A stretch of DNA of 64,000 bases from NCBI RefSeq assembly GCF_900591205.1, contig NZ_UUPU01000033.1, positions 1 through 64,000 of the forward strand. Reading direction: 5' to 3'. Shown in pieces: positions 50,906-59,784 of this stretch. This DNA comes from Pseudomonas viridiflava. GTDB taxonomy: Bacteria > Pseudomonadota > Gammaproteobacteria > Pseudomonadales > Pseudomonadaceae. Made by a program: the position numbers and the translations under genes. Within the stretch, counting starts at the first letter, position 1; the number at the start of each line of letters is the position of its first letter. Below the pieces are notes generated by a model that was not told the origin of the DNA, made no database searches, and saw only the letters and a list, made by a program, of their open reading frames with translations.

Positions 50906-52776
50906 GGCTTGGGCCCGGCGCGCAGAATCGTCGGGTCTTCACCGCGATACAACGCTTCAACCTTGGCCGCACGCCATTGCAGTACCGCCCGCTGGTTGAT
51001 CGAACCTTTGTCGGTAATTTCCCCACGGTCGATGGACGCTGGTTCGTCGAGCACGGCAATCCACTCCAGGCGACTGGCATTGCCGGTGGCCTCGCGATTG
51101 AGCCGCTGCAACCAGTCGCCGAACCAGTCGCGCACCGGCGCGCTGGCCAGCACCTCGGCGTCGCTGGCCTCGGCGTTGAGGCCCGCCAACCGGCGGCATT
51201 CGTAGGGCCTAGGGAACACCAGCGCCCCCAGGCATTCGCGGTCCGGCGCGGCAATCACCAGGTCCTGCACATACGGCGAGCCTTCGAGCACCGCACGATT
51301 GCGCAACGGGCCGACGCTGACAAATACCCCGGAAGACAGCTTGAAGTCTTCGGCGATTCGCCCGTCGAACATCAGCCCCAATTGCGGCTGATGGGGGTCG
51401 GCGAGCTTGATCGCATCACCGGAGCAGTAATAACCCTGCTCATCGAACACCTCGGCGGTTTGTTCTGGCGCACGCCAATACCCCGGCATGATGTGCGGCC
51501 CGCGAAAGCGCCCTTCGAACTTGCCGTCCACCGGCACCAGGCGCACCTCGCAACCCGGTGCGGGCAAACCGATATAACCGGCCATGGACAACGGCCCGGT
51601 GGTGAAGGTGCAGGACGGCGCGGCTTCGGTCATACCAAGCCCGGCCATCATGCGGATGCGTTCGCCGCAGTGCTTTTCGGCCACACGGTCGAGGCGGTCC
51701 CAGATACTTTGCGAAAGGCCGGCGGCGGCGAAGAAGAACAGCTTCATCCGCGCAAAAAACCGCTCGCGCAGCTCGGCGTCCTGTTCCAGGGCGCTGACCA
51801 GTTCTTCCCAGCCCTTGGGCACCGTCAGGTAGGCGGTGGGCGAAATATCCTTGAGGTTGCGCAGGGTCTGCGCAAACCCTTGAACCGTGGGTTTGCCATC
51901 GTCGAGGTAAAAGGTGCCGCCGTTGTAGAGCACGATGCCGACGTTGTGGCTGCCGCCAAAGGTATGGTTCCACGGCAGCCAGTCCACCAGCACCGGGGGC
52001 TCCTCGCCGAACACCGGAAACGTCTGCAAGAGCATTTGCTGGTTGGCGCAGAGCATGCGCTGAGTGGTGATCACTGCCTTGGGCAGTTTGGTCGAGCCCG
52101 AGGTAAACAGGAACTTGGCGATGCTGTCGGGGCCGGTGGCCCTGAAGGCCGCATCGGCCTCGGCGCCGGCCGGGGTTTGCAACAGGCTGGCGAAGCTGAC
52201 CTGAGTGCGCCCGGGCACCTGGCCGCGCACGCTGATCAGCGGCGTCTCGGCCGGCAGTACGGCGTCAATCGCACGCTGGTAAGCCTGCGCATCGCTGACA
52301 AACACCAGCCCCGGTTGCAGCAGATCGCACACATGCCGCAGCTTGGCGAAATCCTGGGACAACAACGAATAAGCCGGCGATACCGGGCAGTACGGAATGC
52401 CCGCGTACATAGCGCCAAGGGCCACCTGCAAATGCTCGATGTCGTTGCCCGACAGCAAGGCCAGTGGCTTATCTGCCGACAGCCCATAACTCAGCAAACC
52501 CTGGGCAATGGCGCGCACGCTGGCGAGCATCTCGCGGTAGCTGACGCGGCGCCAATCACCCCCGGCCTGGCGGGCGGCAATAAACGTCTGCTCGGGCCGC
52601 ACATCGGCCCAATGCACCAGGCGATCGAGCAAGCGCACCGGCAATTCGGCCAGCGGCTCCAGGGAGCGCATATGCAACACGCCGTGCTCTTCTGTGACCG
52701 CCACCGGTGCGTGGCCGATGGAGACCTCGCGGTATCGCGGCGCGAGCTGGGGTTGCGATCTGAATTCGGAACTCAC
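50902..52776 (-). CDS. fcs: Feruloyl-CoA synthetase
   Basis: A 624-aa ATP- and CoA-dependent ligase that activates ferulate (and usually coumarate and caffeate). It has the adenylate-forming motifs FTSGSTKLPKAVITT, GLGMTEAAPSC and MFDGRIAEDFKL. The GTG at 52776 is chosen as start because GGAGG lies 8 nt upstream; the ATG and TTG at 52791/52794 have no SD. Lies downstream of vdh and overlaps aat. Confidence 0.92.
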   Translation of the reverse strand: MSSEFRSQPQLAPRYREVSIGHAPVAVTEEHGVLHMRSLEPLAELPVRLLDRLVHWADVRPEQTFIAARQAGGDWRRVSYREMLASVRAIAQGLLSYGLSADKPLALLSGNDIEHLQVALGAMYAGIPYCPVSPAYSLLSQDFAKLRHVCDLLQPGLVFVSDAQAYQRAIDAVLPAETPLISVRGQVPGRTQVSFASLLQTPAGAEADAAFRATGPDSIAKFLFTSGSTKLPKAVITTQRMLCANQQMLLQTFPVFGEEPPVLVDWLPWNHTFGGSHNVGIVLYNGGTFYLDDGKPTVQGFAQTLRNLKDISPTAYLTVPKGWEELVSALEQDAELRERFFARMKLFFFAAAGLSQSIWDRLDRVAEKHCGERIRMMAGLGMTEAAPSCTFTTGPLSMAGYIGLPAPGCEVRLVPVDGKFEGRFRGPHIMPGYWRAPEQTAEVFDEQGYYCSGDAIKLADPHQPQLGLMFDGRIAEDFKLSSGVFVSVGPLRNRAVLEGSPYVQDLVIAAPDRECLGALVFPRPYECRRLAGLNAEASDAEVLASAPVRDWFGDWLQRLNREATGNASRLEWIAVLDEPASIDRGEITDKGSINQRAVLQWRAAKVEALYRGEDPTILRAGPKP

Positions 52777-52838
52777 AAGGATGTCCTCCATCAAGGCGGA
52801 GCAAAGCCGCCTTGTTATTGTTATGTCGCGGCGCGTGC

Positions 52839-54287
52839 TCAGATCGGGTAGTGCCGTGGCCCATGCTGCAAGGTCACCCAGCGCAATTGCGTGAAGTGCT
52901 CGATCGACGCCTTACCGCCAAAGCTGCCGTAGCCGCTGGACTTGACCCCACCAAAGGGCATCTGCGCCTCGTCATGCACGGTCGGGCCGTTGATGTGGCA
53001 AATGCCCGATTCCACCCGTTGCGCCAGGGCCAGGGCACGGCCGGTGTCGCGGCTGAAGATCGCCGCCGACAAACCGAATTCGGAGTCGTTGGCCAGGCGC
53101 AGCAACGCCTCATCGCCGTCACCGCGCAGCAGCACCGCCACCGGGCCGAAGGACTCCTCTCGGTACAGGCGCATGTGCTCGGTGACGCCATCTATCAGGG
53201 TCGGTTGCAGGATGCTGCCGTCCAGTTGACCACCGGCTACCAGCCGCGCGCCCTTGGCCAGCGCATCGTCGATCAGGGCCTTGATGCGCGTTCCGGCACT
53301 GGCATCCACCAAGGAACCCAGCACCGACTCCGGCGCAGCGGGATCGCCGGCGCGCAGGGTCGCGACCTTGGCCGCCAGCTTGGCGACAAACGCATCGGCG
53401 ACCTTGACGTCGACAATCAGGCGCTCGGTGGACATGCAGATCTGCCCTTGGTTGAAGTAGGCGCCAAAGGCCGCCGCCGCCACCGCCGCGTCCAAATCAG
53501 CGTCGTCGAGCACCAGCAACGGCGCCTTGCCGCCCAGTTCCAGCAACGCCGGCTTGAGGTGACGCGCCGACAGCTCGCCGACAATCCGCCCGACATGGGT
53601 CGAGCCGGTGAAGTTGACTCGCCGCACCGCCGGGTTGGCGATCAGCCGTTCGACAATCGCGGCAGCATCCGCCGGGGCGTTGCTGATGACGTTGACCACG
53701 CCGTCACCCAGGCCAGCATCCTGCAACACCTGACCCATCAGACGGTGCACCGCCGGGCTCAGCTCCGAAGCTTTGAGCACCACGGTATTGCCGCAGGCGA
53801 GCGGCATGGCAATGGCGCGGGTCGCGAGGATGACCGGGGCATTCCACGGCGCAATCCCGAGCACCACGCCACACGGCTGCCGCAAGGCCATGGCGAAGCT
53901 GCCGGGCACATCGGAGGGGATCACATCGCCAGTGATCTGGGTGGTCATGGAGGCCGCTTCGCGCAGGATGTTGGCTGCCAGGCGCACGTTGAAGCCATAC
54001 CAGTTGGCCATGGCGCCGGTCTCGCCGGCGGCCGCGATAAATTCGGCGCTGCGCGCCTGCAACTGCTCGGCGGCCTTGAGCAACCGCGTGCGGCGTTCGT
54101 TGGGCGCCAGCGCTGCCCACGCGGGGAACGCGGCCTGGGCGGCGGCCACGGCGGCGTCGGCATCTTCCAGGGTGGCGGCGGCGACCCGCGAGACCACTTC
54201 ACCGGTCACCGGGTTGCGACGTTCGAAGGTTCGGCCGTCGCGGGCGGGGCACGACTGGCCGCCGATCAACAGGGGCACGTCCAGCAT
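52839..54287 (-). CDS. vdh: Vanillin dehydrogenase
   Basis: A 482-aa NAD-dependent aldehyde dehydrogenase oxidising vanillin to vanillate. The catalytic Cys lies in NQGQICMSTERL, the general-base Glu in LELGGKAPLLV, and the NAD site in FTGSTHVG. Position between ech and fcs identifies the aldehyde substrate. The end AEHFTQLRWVT-like terminus is typical of the group. The 77-bp gap to ech holds no obvious terminator. Confidence 0.92.
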   Translation of the reverse strand: MLDVPLLIGGQSCPARDGRTFERRNPVTGEVVSRVAAATLEDADAAVAAAQAAFPAWAALAPNERRTRLLKAAEQLQARSAEFIAAAGETGAMANWYGFNVRLAANILREAASMTTQITGDVIPSDVPGSFAMALRQPCGVVLGIAPWNAPVILATRAIAMPLACGNTVVLKASELSPAVHRLMGQVLQDAGLGDGVVNVISNAPADAAAIVERLIANPAVRRVNFTGSTHVGRIVGELSARHLKPALLELGGKAPLLVLDDADLDAAVAAAAFGAYFNQGQICMSTERLIVDVKVADAFVAKLAAKVATLRAGDPAAPESVLGSLVDASAGTRIKALIDDALAKGARLVAGGQLDGSILQPTLIDGVTEHMRLYREESFGPVAVLLRGDGDEALLRLANDSEFGLSAAIFSRDTGRALALAQRVESGICHINGPTVHDEAQMPFGGVKSSGYGSFGGKASIEHFTQLRWVTLQHGPRHYPI

Positions 54288-54364
54288 GGTGATTCCTCTT
54301 TATTGTCTTTATCGGGAATACGTTCAAGCAGAGTCACAGCAGCGCGGCCCGCAGGCCGCACACT

Positions 54365-55195
54365 TCAGCGTTTATACGCCTGCAGGCCAGGCTTGATGCT
54401 CTTGTCGTCGAGGAATTGTTTCATGCCCTGCTCGCGACCGCCTTCGGTGTCGAGCAAGCGCGACTGATCGAGCTTGGCGTAGAGGTAATCCTCGTTTTGC
54501 TCCCAGGTCAGCTCGCGGCAACGCTTGAAGCCATGCTTGGCCGCACGCAGCACCACCGGGTTTTTCTCCAGCAGGTTGCGCGCCAGTTCAATCGTCACTT
54601 CGCGCAGTTGGGCCAACGGCACGCTCTCGTTGACCAGGCCCATTTCGGCAGCTTTCTGCCCGCCGAAGGTCTTGCCGGTCATGATGTAGTACAGCGACTG
54701 GCGATGGCCCACGGTGTCGGCCATGGCCTTGCTGACGAGGTTGCCCGGCGGGATGCCCCAGTTGATTTCCGAGAGGCCGAAGGTGGCTTCGTCGGCGCAG
54801 ATCGCCAGGTCACACGCCACCAGCGGGCTGAAACCGCCGCCGAAGCACCAGCCATTGACCATGGCGATGGTCGGCTTGGCGTACATGCGCAGCAGTTTCC
54901 ATTGCCATTGCGAGGCTTCGCGGCGGATTTTTTCCTGGAGGATTTCCGGGCCCGCGTCCACTTCGCGAAAGTACTCCTTGAGGTCCATGCCCGCGGTCCA
55001 GGCTTCGCCCGCACCGGTCAGCACCAGCACACCGGCGGCCGGGTCCTGTTCCAGGGTTTCCAGCACGTCGATCATTTCCCGGTTCAGGGTGGGGCTCATG
55101 GCGTTGCGTTTTTCCGGGCGATTGAGAATGACCCAGGCGATGCCTTCCTCGATCTCGACTTTGACGGTGGTCCAACGGCCTTCGTAATTGCTCAT
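54365..55195 (-). CDS. ech: Feruloyl-CoA hydratase/lyase
   Basis: A 276-aa crotonase-fold enzyme (p-hydroxycinnamoyl-CoA hydratase/lyase) that converts feruloyl-CoA to vanillin and acetyl-CoA. The oxyanion and catalytic region GWCFGGGFSPLVACDLAICADEATFGLSEINWGIPPG is characteristic of the group, with the SEINWG glutamate. ATG 55195 gives MSNYEGRW, the usual start; the longer in-frame extension reads into the operator region. First gene of the ech-vdh-fcs-aat-acd operon. Confidence 0.93.
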   Translation of the reverse strand: MSNYEGRWTTVKVEIEEGIAWVILNRPEKRNAMSPTLNREMIDVLETLEQDPAAGVLVLTGAGEAWTAGMDLKEYFREVDAGPEILQEKIRREASQWQWKLLRMYAKPTIAMVNGWCFGGGFSPLVACDLAICADEATFGLSEINWGIPPGNLVSKAMADTVGHRQSLYYIMTGKTFGGQKAAEMGLVNESVPLAQLREVTIELARNLLEKNPVVLRAAKHGFKRCRELTWEQNEDYLYAKLDQSRLLDTEGGREQGMKQFLDDKSIKPGLQAYKR

Positions 55196-55248
55196 GGCGG
55201 TACGCTCTTGTTCTGGGTGTGAAGATGATTCGAAATTAAACCGCAAAT

Positions 55249-55269
55249 ATAGTTATGTCAATTAACTAT
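55249..55269. promoter_or_regulatory. MarR-type operator in the ech-ferR gap
   Basis: ATAGTTA and TAACTAT form a perfect inverted repeat around 7 bases, 54 nt upstream of ech and 138 nt upstream of the MarR gene. MarR dimers bind such short palindromes. The first half recurs at 57448. Confidence 0.7.
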
Positions 55270-55407
55270 TAACCCTCGTAACCAATATTTCTCGCGTTTA
55301 AAACTCGTGCGTTTCAGGCGACGTGAAAACCCGCCATAGCCATGACGCGTCAACCCCGGCAAACTAGATAGCTTTCTTAACCTCCATTTCCGAGGACTGC
55401 ACTGCTA

Positions 55408-55896
55408 ATGGCCAAGCCTTCCACTATCGCCGCCACCAGCCAGGCCCTGCCCGACAACGAAGAGGTACGGCCGCCGCTGGATTCAGCCCTGGACGACCTG
55501 ATCGGTTACGCCATGCGCCGTGCGCAACTCAAGTTGTTCCAGAACCTGATCGGCCGGCTTTCCGAGCATGACCTGCGCCCCGCCCAGTTCTCGGCCCTGG
55601 CGATCATCGAGCAGAACCCCGGCCTGATGCAGGCCGACCTGGCCCGCGCCCTGGCCATCGAGCCACCCCAGGTCGTGCCGTTGCTGAACAAGCTGGAAAG
55701 CCGCGCCCTCGCCGTGCGGGTGCGTTGCAAGCCGGACAAACGCTCCTACGGGATCTTCCTCAGCAAGACCGGCGAAACCCTGCTCAAGGAACTCAAGGAC
55801 ATCGCCGCCCAGAGCGACCTGGACGCCACCGCAGCCCTGGCCGTCGAAGAACGTGCAGAGCTGCTGCGCTTGCTCAAGAAGGTCTATCAGGACTGA
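55408..55896 (+). CDS. ferR: MarR-family regulator of ferulate catabolism
   Basis: A 162-aa winged-helix repressor. The HTH is in LMQADLARALAIEPPQVVPLLNKLESR and the wing in VRCKPDKRSYGIFLSKTG. In Pseudomonas the divergent MarR gene next to ech is known as ferR and responds to hydroxycinnamoyl-CoA. A perfect 7-7-7 palindrome lies in the shared gap. It ends 4 bp before the convergent porin gene. Confidence 0.85.
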   Translation: MAKPSTIAATSQALPDNEEVRPPLDSALDDLIGYAMRRAQLKLFQNLIGRLSEHDLRPAQFSALAIIEQNPGLMQADLARALAIEPPQVVPLLNKLESRALAVRVRCKPDKRSYGIFLSKTGETLLKELKDIAAQSDLDATAALAVEERAELLRLLKKVYQD

Positions 55897-55900
55897 TCGG

Positions 55901-57217
55901 CTACCAGAGCGCCACGGTGTAGAGCACCAGGAAACGGGTCTGGTTTTCATCGCGAAAAGCCGCGCCGCTCGGGAAGTCATTGCGGTAGATCGACTTGCGC
56001 GCCATGAACCCCACGTTCTTCAGCGGGCCGCTCTGGATCACATAGCCCAACTCCATCTGGAACTCGCGCTCCTTGCGGTCTTCGGCATTGAAGGCTGCCA
56101 GTTCGATGTTGTCACCGCGCACATAGCGCAGCCGGCTTTTGAGCCCCGGCACACCGGATGCTGCAAAGTCGTAGTCATAAATCGCCTGCCACGTGCGCTC
56201 CTTGGCGTTGAGAAAGTCCGAACTCATGGTCAGTTCGCTCATGCCCATCAGCTCGGTGCCGGAGATATACGGCGTGGCCGTGTCCCCGCTGGAATGCATA
56301 TAGCCCAGGCTGAGTCGGTGCCCGCCCAGACGGTAGCCAAACAGCGCCGAGAGGTTACGGTTATCCACGTTGCCCGCCTTGGCACTGCCGTCCTCGCGGC
56401 TGAAAAAGCTGCGTAGGTCACTGGTCAGCACGCCGTCGCCCACCGGCAGGTTGTGCAGCAACGCCAGGGTGTCTTGCTGGTAAAGGTCCGCGACCTCGGC
56501 GTGATAGGCGCGCAGGCTGAGGTCTTTGTTGACTTGGTAATCTCCGCCGACATAAGCCAGGTGCGACGTGGTGGCGGTGGCGTTGAAACGCCGGTTGGGC
56601 GACGCGATGGTCATGGCCTGGTAGTCGGTGGAGTCGCGCTTGTTGATGCGGTCGATATAGCCGGTGTTGAGGGTCAGCCCGTCGATATCCCTGGAGCTCA
56701 AAGTGGTGCCGCGAAAGGTCTGCGGCAGCAGGCGCGACGGGCTGGCAAAGGCGAACGGCAGGAAGATCGACACGTCACCGGCCTTCACCGTGGTTTGGGC
56801 AAACCGCAGCTTGGCGGTAGGCGCCAGCCGCGAGTACTCATCGGCCGCACGCTTGCTACTGGCTGACACCGGCAACAACTCGGTGCCGCTGCGGTCCGGT
56901 GAAGAGTCGAGCTTGACCCCCATCAGCCCACGCATATCCAGGCCAAACCCGATGGGCCCAGGCGTATACCCCGACTCCAGGTTGAGGATGAACGCCTGGG
57001 CCCATTCCCTTGCGGCGGTCTTGGCCCCGTCGTCCTTGTAGTCACGGTCCAGGTAGTAGTTGCGCAGCGTCAGGGTGCCGTGGCTGTCGTCGATAAACCC
57101 CGCCGCCCACAGCGGCATAGGCAGGACACTGAGCATCAGCAGTGCGCTGATCAGGCGTGAGGGGGTGTTCGACACACAACCGGCGGCCGCGACGGCACCC
57201 GTAGAGAGTTTTGGCAT
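55901..57217 (-). CDS. OprD-family porin
   Basis: A 438-aa outer-membrane porin with a signal peptide (ending LWA, about residue 38) and an 18-strand barrel ending FLVLYTVALW. It shows the OprD start GFIDDSHGTLTLRNYYLDRDY. OprD-family channels take up small carboxylates, and OpdK-type members carry vanillate or other aromatic acids. Its position between ferR and an aromatic-acid transporter suggests ferulate or vanillate. ATG 57217 is chosen because it gives a normal signal peptide; upstream in-frame codons lack support. Confidence 0.87.
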   Translation of the reverse strand: MPKLSTGAVAAAGCVSNTPSRLISALLMLSVLPMPLWAAGFIDDSHGTLTLRNYYLDRDYKDDGAKTAAREWAQAFILNLESGYTPGPIGFGLDMRGLMGVKLDSSPDRSGTELLPVSASSKRAADEYSRLAPTAKLRFAQTTVKAGDVSIFLPFAFASPSRLLPQTFRGTTLSSRDIDGLTLNTGYIDRINKRDSTDYQAMTIASPNRRFNATATTSHLAYVGGDYQVNKDLSLRAYHAEVADLYQQDTLALLHNLPVGDGVLTSDLRSFFSREDGSAKAGNVDNRNLSALFGYRLGGHRLSLGYMHSSGDTATPYISGTELMGMSELTMSSDFLNAKERTWQAIYDYDFAASGVPGLKSRLRYVRGDNIELAAFNAEDRKEREFQMELGYVIQSGPLKNVGFMARKSIYRNDFPSGAAFRDENQTRFLVLYTVALW

Positions 57218-57525
57218 GTTCGATATCCATTTTTTGTTGTTGTTTTTGGGTTGGCACACGCGTGGCCCAATCGGCTTCGCGAACAGAGAATGGAAACAGC
57301 GGGACGCGCCCGTCAACTGCAACTGACCGATAATCGAACGTTAATAAAAGTATCTATTTTGAGTTTTATTGCCGCATGCAATCTCAAACGGCCGACCTAG
57401 AGGCTCCGTCAGGTGATTTTTTCCATCGACTGGGCACCCTTCTTTTTATAGTTATATTTGTTATCTTAATTGTCAGCAGGCCGACAGGCTCGCCACCACA
57501 ACAAAAACAACAATGAGGTTTGCCC
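57218..57525. promoter_or_regulatory. Divergent control region with a second MarR-like half-site pair
   Basis: This 308-bp AT-rich gap separates the OprD and MFS genes. ATAGTTA at 57448-57454 is identical to the left arm of the ferR operator; 7 bases later TATCTTA is a poor right arm. It lies about 58 nt upstream of the MFS start. No gene is seen in the gap. Confidence 0.4.
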
Positions 57526-58755
57526 ATGAACAGTCCATCGCGTCGTTCGACGCTGACGATCGCCTTGTGTTTTATCGTTGCCCTGATCGAGGGCTTCGAT
57601 CTGCAAGCCGCCGGCACCACCGCTGCCGGGCTGCGCCAGAGCTTTTCCCTCGACCCGCAAATGCTCGGCTGGGTATTCAGCGTCGGGATCATCGGGCTGC
57701 TGCCCGGGGCGTTCTTCGGCGGATGGATCGCCGACCGTATCGGCCGCAAGAAAATCCTGGTGATTGCGGTGCTGCTGTTCGGGCTGTTCTCCCTGAGCAC
57801 CGCGTTTGTAGACAGCTACTCAAGCTTGTTGCTGGTGCGTTTCCTCACCGGCCTGGGCCTGGGCGCCGCGCTGCCCAACTTGATCGCTCTGTGCGCCGAA
57901 GCGGTGAGCGAACGCAACCGTGGCACGGCCATCAGCGTGATGTACTGCGGCGTGCCGTTGGGTGGCGCATTGGCCGCCGTGGTGGCGATGTTTTCCAGTG
58001 AGCACTGGCAGACCACGTTTATCATCGGTGGCCTGGCGCCCTTGCTGGCTGTGCCCTTGATGATCCTGCTGCTGCCGGAATCGCAGGCATTTCGCCAACA
58101 GCGCGAACACACGTCCGGCCACCGCCCCGCCACCGGCCAGGCGCTGTTCGGCGAAGGCCGCGCACGCACCACATTGGCCTTGTGGCTGAGCTACTTCTTC
58201 ACCTTGACCGTGATGTACATGCTGCTCAACTGGCTGCCTTCGTTGTTGCTGGAACAAGGTTTCAGCAAGCCCCAGGCTGGCATGGTGCAGATGCTCTTCA
58301 ATATCGGCGGCGCCCTGGGTTCGTTGCTCGGCGGCGTGCTGCTGGATCGCTGCAATGCCGTCAAAGTGGTGCTCTGCGTGTATGCCGGGCTGCTGGCGGC
58401 GTTGGCCGGTGTCGGCCTGTCGGTAGGCATCGTGCCCATGGCCATCGCCGGTTTTGCCGCCGGCTTGTTCGTCATGGCCGCGCAGTTGGTGCTGTATGCG
58501 TCGGCACCGCCTTCCTATCCCACCGCGGTGCGCGCCACCGGCGTCGGTGCCGCCGTGGCCGTTGGCCGCCTGGGTTCGGTGGCCGGGCCGCTGGCGGCTG
58601 GGCAGCTTCTCGCAGCCGGCGCCGGCACCGCCGGGGTACTGCTGGCGACCGCCCCCGGCGTGCTGATTGCCGCACTCAGCATCATCAGTGTGATGGTGCG
58701 TGCGGCGCCCCTGAACCTGCCAACACCCGAAGCGGCCGGGCCTACCAAAGCCTAG
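57526..58755 (+). CDS. Aromatic acid:H+ symporter, MFS (PcaK/VanK type)
   Basis: A 409-aa transporter with about 12 helices. The AAHS signature GFDLQAAG (Asp in helix 1), motif A GGWIADRIGRKK and the repeat LLGGVLLDR between helices 8 and 9 are seen. It imports aromatic acids such as vanillate, ferulate or protocatechuate. ATG 57526 has GAGG about 9 nt upstream. Its stop codon abuts the stop of the convergent next gene without any spacer. Confidence 0.88.
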   Translation: MNSPSRRSTLTIALCFIVALIEGFDLQAAGTTAAGLRQSFSLDPQMLGWVFSVGIIGLLPGAFFGGWIADRIGRKKILVIAVLLFGLFSLSTAFVDSYSSLLLVRFLTGLGLGAALPNLIALCAEAVSERNRGTAISVMYCGVPLGGALAAVVAMFSSEHWQTTFIIGGLAPLLAVPLMILLLPESQAFRQQREHTSGHRPATGQALFGEGRARTTLALWLSYFFTLTVMYMLLNWLPSLLLEQGFSKPQAGMVQMLFNIGGALGSLLGGVLLDRCNAVKVVLCVYAGLLAALAGVGLSVGIVPMAIAGFAAGLFVMAAQLVLYASAPPSYPTAVRATGVGAAVAVGRLGSVAGPLAAGQLLAAGAGTAGVLLATAPGVLIAALSIISVMVRAAPLNLPTPEAAGPTKA

Positions 58756-59703
58756 CTAGAACTTGTGCAGCCAGTTGAGTACCAGCTTGTTGCCTTCGGT
58801 GCGGTTCTCGGCTTGCTGCTCAAAGTAGGCGTTCACCGACAGCACGTTTTCCTTGCTGAAGGCGTAGAGCATGCCTGGGCCCATGGCCCAGACCTTCTCC
58901 CGGCGCCCGCTCACCGCGTGCCCATCAACTTGAGTGTCGGTGATCTGCTTCAACCAGTAGCCGTTCACCCCGACACTCAATTGCTGGCTCAGGGCATATT
59001 GCAGCGTCAAGTTGGCATGCAACGCCTGGCCGGCCTGGGTATCGGAAACATCACCGAAGCCTGCCTGCGGATCATCATTCTTGCCATTCCACAGGTACAT
59101 GAAACGCCCGCTCGCCGACCACTTCGGGCTGAACCAGTACGTCGCTGCGTAATACGGGTTGAAGGACCAGAAATTGCTGCCGGGGTTGATCGAGCGATTG
59201 CGGTCATAGGCCCCCACCGGCACCGACACATCGGCTTCAACTCGCTGGGTCAACAGCGGGCTGCCGTCGGCCCGGTTCAGGGTCGGCAGTTGCAGGAAGG
59301 CGCCGAGAATCACGTCGCCAAAACCCGCACGCGAACTCAGCGCGGCGTTATGCAACCCATCGTCGACATCCACGTGAGCCAGGGAGGTGTTGATCAGGGT
59401 GAAACCGGGCATTGCACCATTGGCCCAGGGTTGGCCGACGTAGATGATCTGCGTGGTGGGCGCCACCACGTCCAAATCCTGTTTGGGCAACGCCAGTTTG
59501 TGGCCGTTGGCGTCATTGAAGCGGCTGGCGCGGGAGTACGTCAGGTATTCCTCCAGATACCAGCCCGGGCCGGCCGGTGCCGGTGAGCCGTCGTAGAAAC
59601 TGGTGCTGCCCAGGTTGAGTCCGGGCAAGTCGTAAGCGTGTGCAGTCGATGACAGTGCGACAAAACTGATGGCCGCAACCGTCCGCAAGATAGGCTTGAG
59701 CAT
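58756..59703 (-). CDS. Outer-membrane protein of the phenol MetA-pathway family
   Basis: A 315-aa exported beta-rich protein with a signal peptide (ending AHA, about residue 23). It matches the family often annotated as MetA-pathway of phenol degradation: LPGLNLGSTSFYDGSPAPAGPGWYLEEYL at the start, VGAYDRNRSINPGSNFWSFNPYYAATYW in the middle, and an aromatic barrel end LVLNWLHKF. Family members are thought to help uptake of hydrophobic aromatics. It is downstream of calA in the same orientation, so coniferyl alcohol or aldehyde is a plausible ligand. Confidence 0.78.
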   Translation of the reverse strand: MLKPILRTVAAISFVALSSTAHAYDLPGLNLGSTSFYDGSPAPAGPGWYLEEYLTYSRASRFNDANGHKLALPKQDLDVVAPTTQIIYVGQPWANGAMPGFTLINTSLAHVDVDDGLHNAALSSRAGFGDVILGAFLQLPTLNRADGSPLLTQRVEADVSVPVGAYDRNRSINPGSNFWSFNPYYAATYWFSPKWSASGRFMYLWNGKNDDPQAGFGDVSDTQAGQALHANLTLQYALSQQLSVGVNGYWLKQITDTQVDGHAVSGRREKVWAMGPGMLYAFSKENVLSVNAYFEQQAENRTEGNKLVLNWLHKF

Positions 59704-59784
59704 CTTGGAAGTCCTGTATTTTTGTTGTTATTCAAGACCCCCGGCGCGGCGGATCCGCACCGGGGTGTACTGCTGTTGCAACCC

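Noticed and set aside
50977..52851. 624-codon plus-strand frame opposite fcs
   Set aside because: fcs has all adenylate-forming motifs; the opposite frame is a GC-skew shadow.
52812..54467. 551-codon plus-strand frame opposite vdh
   Set aside because: It is a shadow of the aldehyde dehydrogenase gene and extends into ech.
59745..59760. GGATCC near the start of the MetA-family gene as a VanR site
   Set aside because: The flanks are GC-rich and do not continue the palindrome seen at 45075.
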